From contig CADADV010000002.1 of NCBI GenBank assembly GCA_902786815.1, positions 100,252-164,251 on the forward strand: a stretch of DNA of 64,000 nucleotides, in the 5' to 3' direction. The notes beneath the pieces are model-generated. The model did no database searches. It had not been told where the DNA came from and was given only the letters and a program-made list of their open reading frames with translations. This document shows positions 16,996 through 25,296 of the stretch, in pieces (the first letter of the stretch is position 1; each line of letters begins with the position of its first letter). A program made the position numbers and the translations under genes. This DNA is from an uncultured Eubacteriales bacterium (GTDB lineage Bacteria; Bacillota; Clostridia; Peptostreptococcales; Anaerovoracaceae).

Positions 16996-17820
16996 ATGAA
17001 AGATATGTTCATTGAAGCGATAAAAGTCGAGCAGGAGCGAATTCAGAGGTTCATTGATTTAAGCCGCTCTGATGCAACCGGGCGAGGCAGTCTGAAGTTG
17101 CAGAAACGAGTGCATCAAGTCTATGCCTATGAAAGGTGGCAGAAAAAAGGAGAACCTGAGCGCATGCTCTATCTCGGACCTCTTGATTCAGCTCCTGTCC
17201 GTGAACTCGTTTCCATCAAGTTTCAGGAGAAAAGGTTGGCCCGCCTGCTCCATGACCGGAAACTACTGCAGAGGCTTGCAAGGCAGTATCAGAAATATGA
17301 CTTCGCAACGATTCTCTCGGAAATGCCCCGGGCTTATCGTATCGCGTTGAGGGAGAACTCTTTTAATCAACGCTATGAGGAAGTCCGGAAGTGGGCAAAT
17401 GCAGACTATCCCAAGAATACATATCCATTTCCCGAAGCGGAGATTTACGCAGAAGACGGGACCCGCCAGCGTTCCAAGGGGGAGTGCATCTGGTACAACC
17501 TGATGAAGGGACGCGGGATTCTGTTCCGCTATGACTGTGCGATGGAAATCGTGGATCAGGACGGGAATGTCAGAATGCTTTATCCGGATTTCATGATTCA
17601 ATGTCTTGATGGAACGATCATTATCATTGAGCATCTTGGGAAACTGAGTAGTCTCAAGTATGCTATGGATTTCGGTGAGAAATGCCACTGGTACTTTCGG
17701 GAAGGCTTTGTTCTGAACAAGAATTTCTTCGTAACAAGTGATGACCCCCATTACGGGACTGACAGTCAGCTTATTGCGAAAGTCGTCGATCAGATCGAGC
17801 ACATGTTTTTCGGATTCTAA
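16996..17820 (+). CDS. orphan PD-(D/E)XK-like hypothetical protein
   Basis: A 274-residue protein of no assigned function. The N-terminal half (1-150) is helical and highly charged. The C-terminal half has the layout of restriction-endonuclease-like folds: E163 in the RSKGECIWYNLM helix, D198 in LYPDFMI, then a hydrophobic strand ending IIIEHLGK (E212, K216), followed by helices and a strand ending in FVTSDD. A similar E...YPDF...EH.G pattern occurs in a common family of uncharacterised Bacillota proteins. The start at 16996 is chosen because AGGAGGG (16979-16985) lies 10 nt upstream; an earlier ATG at 16897 would read through the inverted repeat. It is AT-richer than its neighbours and has no partner genes. 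Possibly a mobile or defence-associated nuclease; unproven. Confidence 0.55.
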   Translation: MKDMFIEAIKVEQERIQRFIDLSRSDATGRGSLKLQKRVHQVYAYERWQKKGEPERMLYLGPLDSAPVRELVSIKFQEKRLARLLHDRKLLQRLARQYQKYDFATILSEMPRAYRIALRENSFNQRYEEVRKWANADYPKNTYPFPEAEIYAEDGTRQRSKGECIWYNLMKGRGILFRYDCAMEIVDQDGNVRMLYPDFMIQCLDGTIIIIEHLGKLSSLKYAMDFGEKCHWYFREGFVLNKNFFVTSDDPHYGTDSQLIAKVVDQIEHMFFGF

Positions 17821-17971
17821 AAACCGATGCCGCTACGGGCACCGATTTTACAGAACTATGTCGCTGTGTTACTGCGGGCATTGTCTGGCAGAACTGTGCT
17901 GCCATGCGTGCCGCGGACATATCCGGCGGCTTGATTTCGCTGCGTCGCCGCGGGAACAGGCACGACCAAAT

Positions 17972-18553
17972 CTATTTCGCGCCCCCTGCCGGTTTCTTCG
18001 GTTCGGGAATCTCCAGCTCGCCGTTCAGATACTGCTCGATGATCTCGGCGGCATCCATGATGCAGCCATCGCATGACCGCAGGACTTTCTTCGTGTCGAC
18101 GCCTTTGATCTCGCGGCAGATGACGGAGCCGTTCTTCTCCGCAAAGGCCTTGTGCATGGCCTTTGAAACGGCATAGGATTTCTTCTTGGTGGAAGAGTTG
18201 CCCGGCTCGGCGCAGGACTCCTTCATGCCGATGACGGCAGTCATGGCTGAGACAGCGCCGCAAACGCTCATGGTTCCCATTCCGAAGCCAAAGCCTTCCA
18301 TCATGGCGAAAACTTCCGCTTCATCATATCCGAAATCTGATGCAAAAGCACACGCGACTGCCTGCGCGCAGTTGTATTTGCTGTGGTGGTTGATCAGCGC
18401 TTTCTGCACCTTCTCGCTCTTGCCCTCCAGCTGCTTCTTCCACGCGTCCGGATCAGGCTTGGCGGCTGCCGGTGCGGCGTCCGCTGCCGGTGCAGCGCCT
18501 GCGGCTCCAGTGGCAGCCGCTGCAGTATCACATAACTTCGTTACATCACTCAT
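17972..18553 (-). CDS. C_GCAxxG_C_C family redox protein
   Basis: A 193-residue protein of the C_GCAxxG_C_C family, small Cys-rich proteins of anaerobes thought to bind a metal or redox centre. The core (about 55-180) shows NCAQAVACAFA, the FGFGMGTMSVCGAVSAMTAVIG glycine-cysteine segment, then spaced cysteines in KESCAEP, SVICREI and LRSCDGCIMDAAEII. Residues 10-36 are an Ala/Pro/Gly-rich leader, one of several low-complexity segments in this window. It is encoded 33 bp after the FAD-dependent oxidoreductase in the same direction, so the two may form a redox pair. A GGAGG site precedes the ATG. Function of the family is not established. Confidence 0.75.
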   Translation of the reverse strand: MSDVTKLCDTAAAATGAAGAAPAADAAPAAAKPDPDAWKKQLEGKSEKVQKALINHHSKYNCAQAVACAFASDFGYDEAEVFAMMEGFGFGMGTMSVCGAVSAMTAVIGMKESCAEPGNSSTKKKSYAVSKAMHKAFAEKNGSVICREIKGVDTKKVLRSCDGCIMDAAEIIEQYLNGELEIPEPKKPAGGAK

Positions 18554-18586
18554 AGTGTTTCCTCCTCAACTGGCTTGGTCAACAGA

Positions 18587-19966
18587 TCAATACTTCTCTG
18601 CCAGGATCCTGGCGACGTGCACGCCGCTGGCGGACGCCTGGGACAGGGAATGGGTCACGCCGGATCCATCGCCCAGTGCGTACATGCGCGGCACGGATGT
18701 CTCCAGATTGCCGTCGACCTTAACGACGGAATTGTAGAACTTGACCTCGACGCCGTAGAGCAGCGTGTCTTCGTTGGCTGTTCCCGGCGCGATCTTGTCC
18801 AGCGCGTAGATCATCTCGATGATGTCGTCCAGCTGGCGCTTCGGGATGACCAGGGAAAGGTCACCCGGCGTTGCCTGCAGTGTCGGCTGTGTGAAGCACT
18901 TGCGCATTCTGCGTTCGCTGGAGCGACGTCCTTTGACCAGATCGCCGAACCGCTGGAGCAGCACGCCTCCGCCCAGCATATTAGAAAGCTTGGCGATGGA
19001 TTCGCCGTACTCGTTGCTGTCGTCGAACGGCTCCGTGAAGTGGTTCGATACGAGCAGCGCGAAGTTGGTGTTCTGCGTATGCAGGGACGGGTCGTCGTAG
19101 CTGTGCCCGTTGACGGTGACGATGCCGTTGGTGTTTTCGGATACGACCTCGCCGTACGGATTCATGCAGAATGTCCTGACCAGGTCATTGTATTTATCTG
19201 TCTGGTAGATGATCTTGCTCTCATAAACATCATCTGTAATGTGCTTGAAGATCTCCGCCGGCAGCTCGACGCGGACGCCGATGTCTACGCGGTTCTTCTT
19301 TTGTTCCACGCCCATCTTGTCGCAGATCTGGGAGATCCACTTGGAGCCGGAACGCCCGGTGGCCAGCACCAGATCCTTGCAGCGGAATGCTTCTCCGGCG
19401 GAGGTGGTCACGATAAAGGATCCGTCCTCTTCCCGCGTCACATCGGAAACAACCGTGTGGAACTGCATGTCGATTTTGTCTTTGCAGTAGTTGTACATTT
19501 CGCCGAGGATCCTGACGTTGCGGTCTGTGCCCAGATGCCGGACCTTGGCTTCCAGCAGATGCAGGTCGTACTTGAGGCACTCGGTCTTCAACTGTGAGTT
19601 GCCGGTGGAGTAGAGTTTGGCAGATGCTCCGCCCATGCTGCAGAGGACTTCATCCACATACTCCATGAGTTCCATGGCCTTGTCTACGCCGACGTAGTTG
19701 TGCAGATCGCCGCCGAACTGTGTTGTGATGTTGTACTTTCCATCAGACAGAGTTCCCGCGCCGCCGTATCCGTTCATGATATGGCACGGATTGCACTTGA
19801 CGCAGCTCTTCGTCAGTCCACGCTTGATCGGGCAGACTCTCTCTTCAAGCCGGCTGCCCTTGTCCAGGACCAGCACCTTCGCGTTCACGTTCAGCTTAGC
19901 CAGTTCGTAGCTCATGAATACGCCGCTGGCGCCAGCTCCTGCTATGATAATGTCATACTGTTTCAT
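18587..19966 (-). CDS. FAD-dependent oxidoreductase (COG2509-like)
   Basis: A 459-residue flavoprotein. The N-terminal dinucleotide-binding motif is IIIAGAGASGVFMSYEL (residues 6-22). A Cys-rich segment follows, CPIKRGLTKSCVKCNPCH, then GYGGAGTLSDGKYNI, as in the group of uncharacterised FAD dehydrogenases often encoded near cell-wall or redox genes. The C-terminus has the second FAD contact MYALGDGSGVTHSLSQAS. The reaction is unknown. The start overlaps the murE stop by 4 bp (ATGA), so it is translated with murE, and the C_GCAxxG_C_C gene follows. Confidence 0.75.
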   Translation of the reverse strand: MKQYDIIIAGAGASGVFMSYELAKLNVNAKVLVLDKGSRLEERVCPIKRGLTKSCVKCNPCHIMNGYGGAGTLSDGKYNITTQFGGDLHNYVGVDKAMELMEYVDEVLCSMGGASAKLYSTGNSQLKTECLKYDLHLLEAKVRHLGTDRNVRILGEMYNYCKDKIDMQFHTVVSDVTREEDGSFIVTTSAGEAFRCKDLVLATGRSGSKWISQICDKMGVEQKKNRVDIGVRVELPAEIFKHITDDVYESKIIYQTDKYNDLVRTFCMNPYGEVVSENTNGIVTVNGHSYDDPSLHTQNTNFALLVSNHFTEPFDDSNEYGESIAKLSNMLGGGVLLQRFGDLVKGRRSSERRMRKCFTQPTLQATPGDLSLVIPKRQLDDIIEMIYALDKIAPGTANEDTLLYGVEVKFYNSVVKVDGNLETSVPRMYALGDGSGVTHSLSQASASGVHVARILAEKY

Positions 19967-21489
19967 TTCAGTTCCTCCAATATTTCCTTGATCAGGACGC
20001 GTTCGTCCATGTCGTATTTCACACCGTTGATTTCCTGGTAAGTCTCATGGCCTTTGCCTGCGCAGATGATGATGTCGCCCGGCTCGCCGTGCTCGATGGC
20101 GTACTTCATGGCGTCTTTGCGGTTGATGATCTCCACGTACTTGCCGTCGGTTTTGCTGATGCCGGTCTTGATGTCATCAATGATCGCCTGCGGATCTTCG
20201 TTTCTCGGATTGTCGCTGGTGATGATGGTCAGGTCCGCCAGTTTGCCGGAGACTTCTCCCATCTCGAAGCGTCTGTCGCGGGCGCGGTTTCCGCCGCATC
20301 CGAAGACGGTCACGAGCCTGTGCGGATTGTATTCGCGCAAAGTCTCGAGCAGGCTCTGCAGTGCCATTGCGTTATGGGCGTAATCGATCATCAATGCAAA
20401 ATCATCACTGACTTTGATGAGTTCGACGCGGCCTTTCACATGGATGCCCTTCAGCGCTTCCGTGATCGCTTCAGGACTGACGCCGAAGTGTCTGCAGATG
20501 GCGATGGCCGTCAGGGAATTGTAGACGCTGAACTTGCCCGGAATGTCGATCTCCACCGGGAAGTCCATCATGCCCTTCACGTGGTATTTGATGCCCAGAT
20601 ATCCCGGACGGGATACGAGTTCCATGTCCTCTGCCCTGAGGTCGGCCGCAGGGTCGACCAGCTTCGGAGCATCTGCGCTGCTGCCCGGTTCGCTTCCTGG
20701 AGCACCGATTCCGTAAGTCTCGATTTGACAGCCTGCTCCCTCCAGGATCTGCGCCAGATGCTCATCGTCACGGTTGACGATTCCCACGCGGCACTGATTA
20801 AGGAGCATCTTCTTGCACTCGAGGTAGTGCTCGAAATCACGGTGCTCGTTCGGCCCGATGTGGTCAGGCTCAATGTTGGTGAAGATACCGAAGTCAAAGG
20901 TGAATCCTGCTGTCCGGTGGAGCATGAACCCCTGTGACGATGCTTCCATGACGACGCAGTCGCAGCCGTTCTCCACCATCTCGGCGAAGTACTTCTGGAC
21001 CAGATAGGACTCCGGCGTTGTATTTGCTGCCGGGATGGTCCGTGAACCGGTATCCGCTTCAATGGTTCCGATCAGGCCCACTTTGTGGCCGGTGTTTTCC
21101 AGGATCGCCTTGACCATGTAGGTCGTGGTGGTTTTGCCTTTGGTGCCGGTGATGCCGATGGTCTTCAGTTTCTCTGCCGGGTGACCGAACCAGGCTGCGC
21201 TGATGCATGCCAGTGCGTAGCGGCTGTCCGGGACTTTCACGACTGCAGGCGCTGTGCCAGCCGGCAGTTCGATCTCATCCTCGACGACGATGACTGCCGC
21301 GCCTTTCGCAGCAACATCCGGCGCGAATTTGTGGCCGTCCGCCACGGCACCCTTGATGCAGGTGAACAGAACCCCGGGCTCTGCCTTTCTGGAATCGAGG
21401 ACAATGTCCGCCACATCCGTATCCAGGCCTGCCGGCCCCTCGTTCAGTATTTCATAGTTCAGATCTTTCAGTAAATCTCTCAGTTTCAT
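19963..21489 (-). CDS. murE: UDP-N-acetylmuramoyl-tripeptide synthetase, meso-DAP type
   Basis: Cytoplasmic Mur ligase adding the third amino acid to UDP-MurNAc-L-Ala-D-Glu. The 508-residue protein has the MurE N-domain (SRKAEPGVLFTCIKG), the ATP-binding loop GTKGKTTTTY (115-124), and the C-domain motif DNPR at 426-429, which marks meso-DAP specificity. A hydrophilic Gly/Ser/Ala/Pro/Asp insertion lies at residues 262-285 (20635-20706). Substrate supply is local: Ddh (1.6 kb) and DapA/DapB (24.3 kb). An extended -10 promoter is probable at 21531. GGAGG lies about 14 nt before the ATG, slightly far. Followed by the overlapping FAD oxidoreductase gene. Confidence 0.93.
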   Translation of the reverse strand: MKLRDLLKDLNYEILNEGPAGLDTDVADIVLDSRKAEPGVLFTCIKGAVADGHKFAPDVAAKGAAVIVVEDEIELPAGTAPAVVKVPDSRYALACISAAWFGHPAEKLKTIGITGTKGKTTTTYMVKAILENTGHKVGLIGTIEADTGSRTIPAANTTPESYLVQKYFAEMVENGCDCVVMEASSQGFMLHRTAGFTFDFGIFTNIEPDHIGPNEHRDFEHYLECKKMLLNQCRVGIVNRDDEHLAQILEGAGCQIETYGIGAPGSEPGSSADAPKLVDPAADLRAEDMELVSRPGYLGIKYHVKGMMDFPVEIDIPGKFSVYNSLTAIAICRHFGVSPEAITEALKGIHVKGRVELIKVSDDFALMIDYAHNAMALQSLLETLREYNPHRLVTVFGCGGNRARDRRFEMGEVSGKLADLTIITSDNPRNEDPQAIIDDIKTGISKTDGKYVEIINRKDAMKYAIEHGEPGDIIICAGKGHETYQEINGVKYDMDERVLIKEILEELK

Positions 21490-21530
21490 ATTATTTTCAT
21501 TTGCCTCCGTTGCAATATTAATCCATTATG

Positions 21531-21539
21531 ATTATAGCA
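21531..21539 (-). promoter_or_regulatory. extended -10 promoter of murE
   Basis: The minus strand reads TGCTATAAT, an extended -10 (TGn plus TATAAT), 42 bp before the murE start. The -35 region is weak (CCCACA at 17 bp spacing). Confidence 0.45.
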
Positions 21540-21584
21540 CAAACTGCTATTGATGTGGGAGTAAACAAAACTGTGGAAATAAAC

Positions 21585-21613
21585 AAACTCCGGGAGGTCT
21601 GGTCCCGGAGTTT
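21585..21613 (-). terminator. rho-independent terminator of the sigma/anti-sigma operon
   Basis: AAACTCCGGGA and TCCCGGAGTTT form an 11-bp stem with a 7-nt loop. TTTGTTTATTT follows on the minus strand. It lies 85 bp beyond the anti-sigma stop codon. Confidence 0.8.
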
Positions 21614-21698
21614 TGTTTATGTCCGTGTATGCGGCGATCCGAATCTGTCGCCATCGGTCGTCATCGTCATCGGTCGTCACCGTCATCAGTCATCGTCA

Positions 21699-23051
21699 TC
21701 AGTCGTCATCGTCGTCATCATCGTCATCATCATCGTCATCGTCGTCATGATCATCGTCGTGGTCGTCGTCATCATCATGATCGTCGTCATCATCATGATC
21801 GTCGTCATCATCATGATCGTCGTCATCGACATCATCCCGATCATCGTCATCGCGGTCATCCGCATCGTCGTCGTCATCCGCGTCATCGTCATCATCGTCA
21901 TCGTCATCGACGTCATCCTCGGATTCGATGATCTCGCCGGTTTCGGCGTTGATGTCATATTCGTACTCACGGCCCCCTGCTGTGAATTCGACTTCGTAGG
22001 TGATGATGCCGTCGTCGCAGTCGAACTCAGCGCGGACTGCATCCGGCTGCACGTCTGTGCGGCCCGCTTTCTGCAGGGCGATCGCCTTTGCTTCATCTTC
22101 GGAAATGTACTTGCTCGTGTTCGCACTGCCATAGGAATCATCGGTTTTGACGCCCCGCTCCTGACTCAGCAGAATCAGTTCCTGTGTCGGCAGGCTAAGC
22201 AGCGCCTCCTCAGTCATGTGCTTGCTGCCGGTCGCCAGCAGGTTCTTGATCAGCCAGGCTTTGCCCGGTGAAATCCCGTTTTCTGACGCAAAGGCTTCCA
22301 GTTCCTGATCGTCGCCGACATACTGTCCCAGAACAGCCCCAATGACTTCGGAATCTCCGATCGAGTCATTCAAATCACTCGAGATCATGTGCTCGATTTC
22401 CTGTCCGCCGGCCTTATCTTCTGACCGGACTGAAACGAGTACGGAATTGGTCAGCTCCGAAAGATACCCCTGCCGCACCATCGACCCGATCAGCGCATTG
22501 CAGGCAACCTTGACATCAGTCCCGGCCAGATCCATTCCATCCAGGATCGCTGTCCCGTCCTCGTTCAGGGCTTTCGCTTCGATCACGTCCTGATCCTTGT
22601 TGATGGACAGCTCCACGCTCGGATTCACGTCAAGATTCACGACCGCGAACACATCGTTCTGGCTTTTGTTGAACATCGTGAAGGCGCCCGTGAAGATCAT
22701 CACGGCTGCGGCGCATGCTGCAAATGCCTGATACCATCTGCGGCGTTTGCGCCTCGATGCCGCGATCTGTCTGGCCGCTGCAGCCTCTGATGCGGCCAGC
22801 GCCTGACCAAGTCCGGAGATCTCCAATTCGGTTTCCGCTGCAGCCACTTCGCCGGCTGCCATTTCTACGCCTGCTGCCGCCTCTGCACCGGCCCCTGCAA
22901 ATTCCGCAGCCGCTGTCAGTTCCTGCTCCGCCGCTGCCTGCTCCTGCGCGATCTCCGCCATCAGCTCATCTAAAATATCGGGGGTGGATTCTTCGACTGC
23001 CTGTTTCAGATAACGTTCGATTTTCTCGCCTGTCATTTTTTCTGCCATCAT
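21699..23051 (-). CDS. RsgI-like anti-sigma factor with PepSY domain and Asp/His repeat tail
   Basis: A single-pass membrane protein of 450 residues, encoded directly after its sigma factor with a 4-bp overlap. The N-terminal cytoplasmic part (1-105) contains an Ala/Glu-rich stretch; one membrane span is at about 107-126. The extracytoplasmic part starts with VFAVVNLDVNPSVELSINK (135-152), the hallmark of RsgI-type anti-sigma proteins, and continues with a PepSY-like domain (about 315-375: ISEDEAKAIALQKAG, EYEYDINAETGEII). The tail (378-450) is almost pure Asp with interspersed His, Ala and Arg, encoded by GAY repeats. Such a tail could bind Ca2+ or other divalent cations and act as sensor (inference). 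The repeat DNA continues past the stop codon in another frame. Confidence 0.75.
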   Translation of the reverse strand: MMAEKMTGEKIERYLKQAVEESTPDILDELMAEIAQEQAAAEQELTAAAEFAGAGAEAAAGVEMAAGEVAAAETELEISGLGQALAASEAAAARQIAASRRKRRRWYQAFAACAAAVMIFTGAFTMFNKSQNDVFAVVNLDVNPSVELSINKDQDVIEAKALNEDGTAILDGMDLAGTDVKVACNALIGSMVRQGYLSELTNSVLVSVRSEDKAGGQEIEHMISSDLNDSIGDSEVIGAVLGQYVGDDQELEAFASENGISPGKAWLIKNLLATGSKHMTEEALLSLPTQELILLSQERGVKTDDSYGSANTSKYISEDEAKAIALQKAGRTDVQPDAVRAEFDCDDGIITYEVEFTAGGREYEYDINAETGEIIESEDDVDDDDDDDDDADDDDDADDRDDDDRDDVDDDDHDDDDDHDDDDDHDDDDDHDDDHDDDDDDDDDDDDDDD

Positions 23052-23581
23052 TCCTCCCCCCTTCCTTCGATTTCTTTTCTCATTTTGGCCAATGAACGTT
23101 TGTACTTGGACGTTACAGTACCCGTCGGAAGATCCAGAAGCTCCGCGATTTCCCTGTGCTTCATGCCGGTCAGTGCATGCAGGACCACGATCTGTCTGTC
23201 CTCGAAGGGCAGCATATCCAGCGCCTTCTGCAAAACCATCCGGTCCACGGTCTGCTCGCCTTCGTTGACGTGCAGCAGGTCTTCGTATTGGGAGATATCT
23301 TCGCAGATGTCACCGCTTTTCAGCTTGGTGTAACAGAGATTCCGGACGATCGTCAGTATCCAGGCCATGGGCTTGCCCATCGGCTTGTAAGCAGCCGCGC
23401 TTCTGTGGATCCTGAGGTAGGCGTCGTGCATGACGTTCTCCGCATCATGCACGTTCCGCAGGATCGACAGGGCGAACCCGTAAACAGCGCTCGAGGTCTG
23501 TTCATACAGATCCCGGAAGGCATCATTGTCGCCTTCCGCCATCCGCAGTATTAATTTTTCATCGAGTTCCAATGTATTCAT
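23048..23581 (-). CDS. sigma-70 family (ECF-type) RNA polymerase sigma factor
   Basis: A 177-residue alternative sigma factor containing only regions 2 and 4. Region 2 has the FRDLYEQTSSAVYGFALSI and DAENVMHDAYLRIHRSA segments. Region 4 ends in the helix-turn-helix GMKHREIAELLDLPTGTVTSKYKRSLAKM (about residues 140-168). It is the middle gene of an operon: its 5' end overlaps the PepSY gene by 23 bp, and its stop overlaps the start of the RsgI-like anti-sigma gene. Activity is probably held by that membrane protein and released by an envelope or ion signal. No cognate promoter could be recognised with confidence. Confidence 0.88.
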   Translation of the reverse strand: MNTLELDEKLILRMAEGDNDAFRDLYEQTSSAVYGFALSILRNVHDAENVMHDAYLRIHRSAAAYKPMGKPMAWILTIVRNLCYTKLKSGDICEDISQYEDLLHVNEGEQTVDRMVLQKALDMLPFEDRQIVVLHALTGMKHREIAELLDLPTGTVTSKYKRSLAKMRKEIEGRGEE

Positions 23582-24086
23582 ATTCCCACTCTATGATTTT
23601 CCCGTTCGGCGCCTTCAGTTCGTACTCATACTTATAGTTTGTGGTGCGGAACTTGACCTTGTACTTGCCTTCTTTTTCTTTATAGGTGTACTTGCAGGTC
23701 CCTTTTTTGACCACATTGTAGCTTGTGCCGGAAGCCTTCGCAACGATTTTTCTTGCTTTTGTCTTGCCGATCTTTTTCTTTGATTTTGATTTCTTATACT
23801 TGTGCTCTACGCACTTTTCCAAAATCTTTCCGTCCTTGATTGCGATCTCGAAGTCGAATTCAGTGCCGTTGCTCTTTTTGGTGAACTCGACGTCATAATG
23901 TTTCTTTTCTTTATCGACTTCGATATTCTTTGCCTGTGATTTCGCAATGCCTACGTTGTTAAGCGCGATGCTCAGGGCTTCACTTTTGCTGTCGACCGAC
24001 CCTCCTGCAGCAAACACAGAAACGCTCATGCCGATCGCCATGATGAATGCCATGACACCTATGCTGATTCTTCTCATGGTTTTCAT
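23559..24086 (-). CDS. secreted PepSY-domain protein
   Basis: A small exported protein (175 residues) with a signal peptide (1-26, cleaved near VFA-AGG) and two PepSY-like repeats. The first spans about 33-90 (SKSEALSIALNNVG through FEIAIKDGKILEK), the second about 107-172 (GKTKARKIVAKASG through YELKAPNGKIIEWE). It is strongly basic. It is first in the operon with the sigma factor and the PepSY-containing anti-sigma protein, overlapping the sigma gene by 23 bp. Sharing a domain with the anti-sigma sensor suggests it modulates the sensor or is a target of the same pathway (inference). AGGAGG precedes the start. Confidence 0.75.
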   Translation of the reverse strand: MKTMRRISIGVMAFIMAIGMSVSVFAAGGSVDSKSEALSIALNNVGIAKSQAKNIEVDKEKKHYDVEFTKKSNGTEFDFEIAIKDGKILEKCVEHKYKKSKSKKKIGKTKARKIVAKASGTSYNVVKKGTCKYTYKEKEGKYKVKFRTTNYKYEYELKAPNGKIIEWEYEYIGTR

Positions 24087-24216
24087 ATTCTTATCCTCCT
24101 GTTCAGTCTGTTGTACCCCTTTATATAATTAACTGTCGAATCGGGCGTCTTGTTGCATCGTTTTTAAAAAAACATCGAAAAATTTCCATGCCGATCGACT
24201 TTGCATTTTCTATATC

Positions 24217-24246
24217 TTGTGGGTCTGCGGTAGTCTGTAGTATAAT
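24217..24246 (+). promoter_or_regulatory. promoter of dapA
   Basis: TTGTGG (24217-24222) and a perfect TATAAT (24241-24246) with 18 bp spacing lie 62 bp before dapA. The leader is too short for a lysine riboswitch. Confidence 0.55.
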
Positions 24247-24307
24247 GTAGGCGAAATCAAGGATTTCGTGATTTTGCGTTACAGAAAATTGCTAAGGAGG
24301 TATTCAT

Positions 24308-25201
24308 ATGGCAAGCAGCTTTGATATAAAGGGCTCCATGGTCGCCCTGATCACACCATTCAACGAGGACAAGAGCATCAACTATGACAAGCTCGAAGAA
24401 CTCCTCGAGTTCCACATCGCGAACAAGACCGACTGCGTTCTGATTCTGGGAACGACCAGCGAGTCGCCGACCTTCACCTGGGAAGAGGACTACGAGATCG
24501 TCAAGCGCAGCGTCGAGGTATGCAAAGGCAGGATGCCGCTGATGGCCAACGCGGGCTCTAACGACACGCGCACATCTTTCGAGAAAGCGAAGCGCTTCGC
24601 CGACGCCGGCGTGGACGCCCTGCTCTGCATTTCCCCATATTACAACAAAGCCAACAAGACGGGCCTCTACCACCACATCGCGGACGTGGCGGATTCCGTT
24701 GATGTTCCGGTCGTCGTCTACAACATTCCGGGACGTACCGGCATCAACATCCCGATCGATGTCATGACAGAGCTCGCCAAGAAGGACAACATCGCGGGCG
24801 TCAAGGAAGCGACCGGCGACATGAGCTACGTGGCCAAACTTGCAAAGGCAACCCGCGGCATGGACTTCAACATCTGGAGCGGCAACGATGATATCACCAT
24901 CCCGATGATGGCCCTCGGCGGCGCAGGCTGCATCTCCGTATGGGCGAACCTGCAGCCGGACAAGACTGTGGAAATGACCCACGCTTTCCTGAACGGCGAC
25001 ACACAGCACGCCATCGACATGCAGCTCGAATACATGACCCTGATCAACGATTTCTTCATCGAAGTCAACCCAATCCCGATCAAGGAAGCCATGAACATGG
25101 CCGGCATGGGCGTCGGCGGATTCAGAATGCCGCTGTGCCCGATGAGCGATGAGAATCGCGAGATCCTGCGGGCCGAAATGCAGAAACTGGGGATCATCTA
25201 G
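24308..25201 (+). CDS. dapA: 4-hydroxy-tetrahydrodipicolinate synthase
   Basis: Condenses pyruvate and aspartate semialdehyde, the first step committed to DAP/lysine. A TIM-barrel protein of 297 residues, the family length. Visible signatures are GTTSESPTFTWEED (the GTTGE-like pyruvate-binding loop), YYNKANKTGLYHHI with the catalytic Tyr, VVVYNIPGRTG, and the Schiff-base lysine in IAGVKEATGD. The CISVWANLQP segment is also family-typical. It is followed by dapB across a hairpin-containing spacer, and served by a TATAAT promoter. AAGGAGG is optimally placed before the ATG. The product pathway continues with Ddh at 1.6 kb. Confidence 0.95.
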   Translation: MASSFDIKGSMVALITPFNEDKSINYDKLEELLEFHIANKTDCVLILGTTSESPTFTWEEDYEIVKRSVEVCKGRMPLMANAGSNDTRTSFEKAKRFADAGVDALLCISPYYNKANKTGLYHHIADVADSVDVPVVVYNIPGRTGINIPIDVMTELAKKDNIAGVKEATGDMSYVAKLAKATRGMDFNIWSGNDDITIPMMALGGAGCISVWANLQPDKTVEMTHAFLNGDTQHAIDMQLEYMTLINDFFIEVNPIPIKEAMNMAGMGVGGFRMPLCPMSDENREILRAEMQKLGII

Positions 25202-25239
25202 CGGATGGTCCGGCAGACACCGATAAACTGACATAAAAA

Positions 25240-25272
25240 AGCCGCCGTGGCAGCATCTGCTGTGCGGCGGCA
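25240..25272 (+). other. dapA-dapB intergenic hairpin
   Basis: GCCGCCG/CGGCGGC and GCAGCA/TGCTG form a two-tier stem with an internal TG/TG loop. No T-run follows before the dapB ribosome binding site, so it is more likely an mRNA stabiliser or partial attenuator than a full terminator. Confidence 0.5.
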
Positions 25273-25296
25273 TATCAATACATAAGGAGATTTAAG

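Noticed and set aside
21699-21920. Possible CRISPR or satellite array
   Set aside because: Units are 3-6 bp codon repeats encoding Asp/His, without spacers.
21528-22271. Plus-strand ORF rich in Val/Ile/His repeats
   Set aside because: It is the complement of the GAY-repeat tail of the anti-sigma gene; no ribosome binding site or family similarity.
24247-24307. Lysine riboswitch before dapA
   Set aside because: The leader is about 60 nt; an L-box needs roughly 170 nt and no conserved segments are seen.
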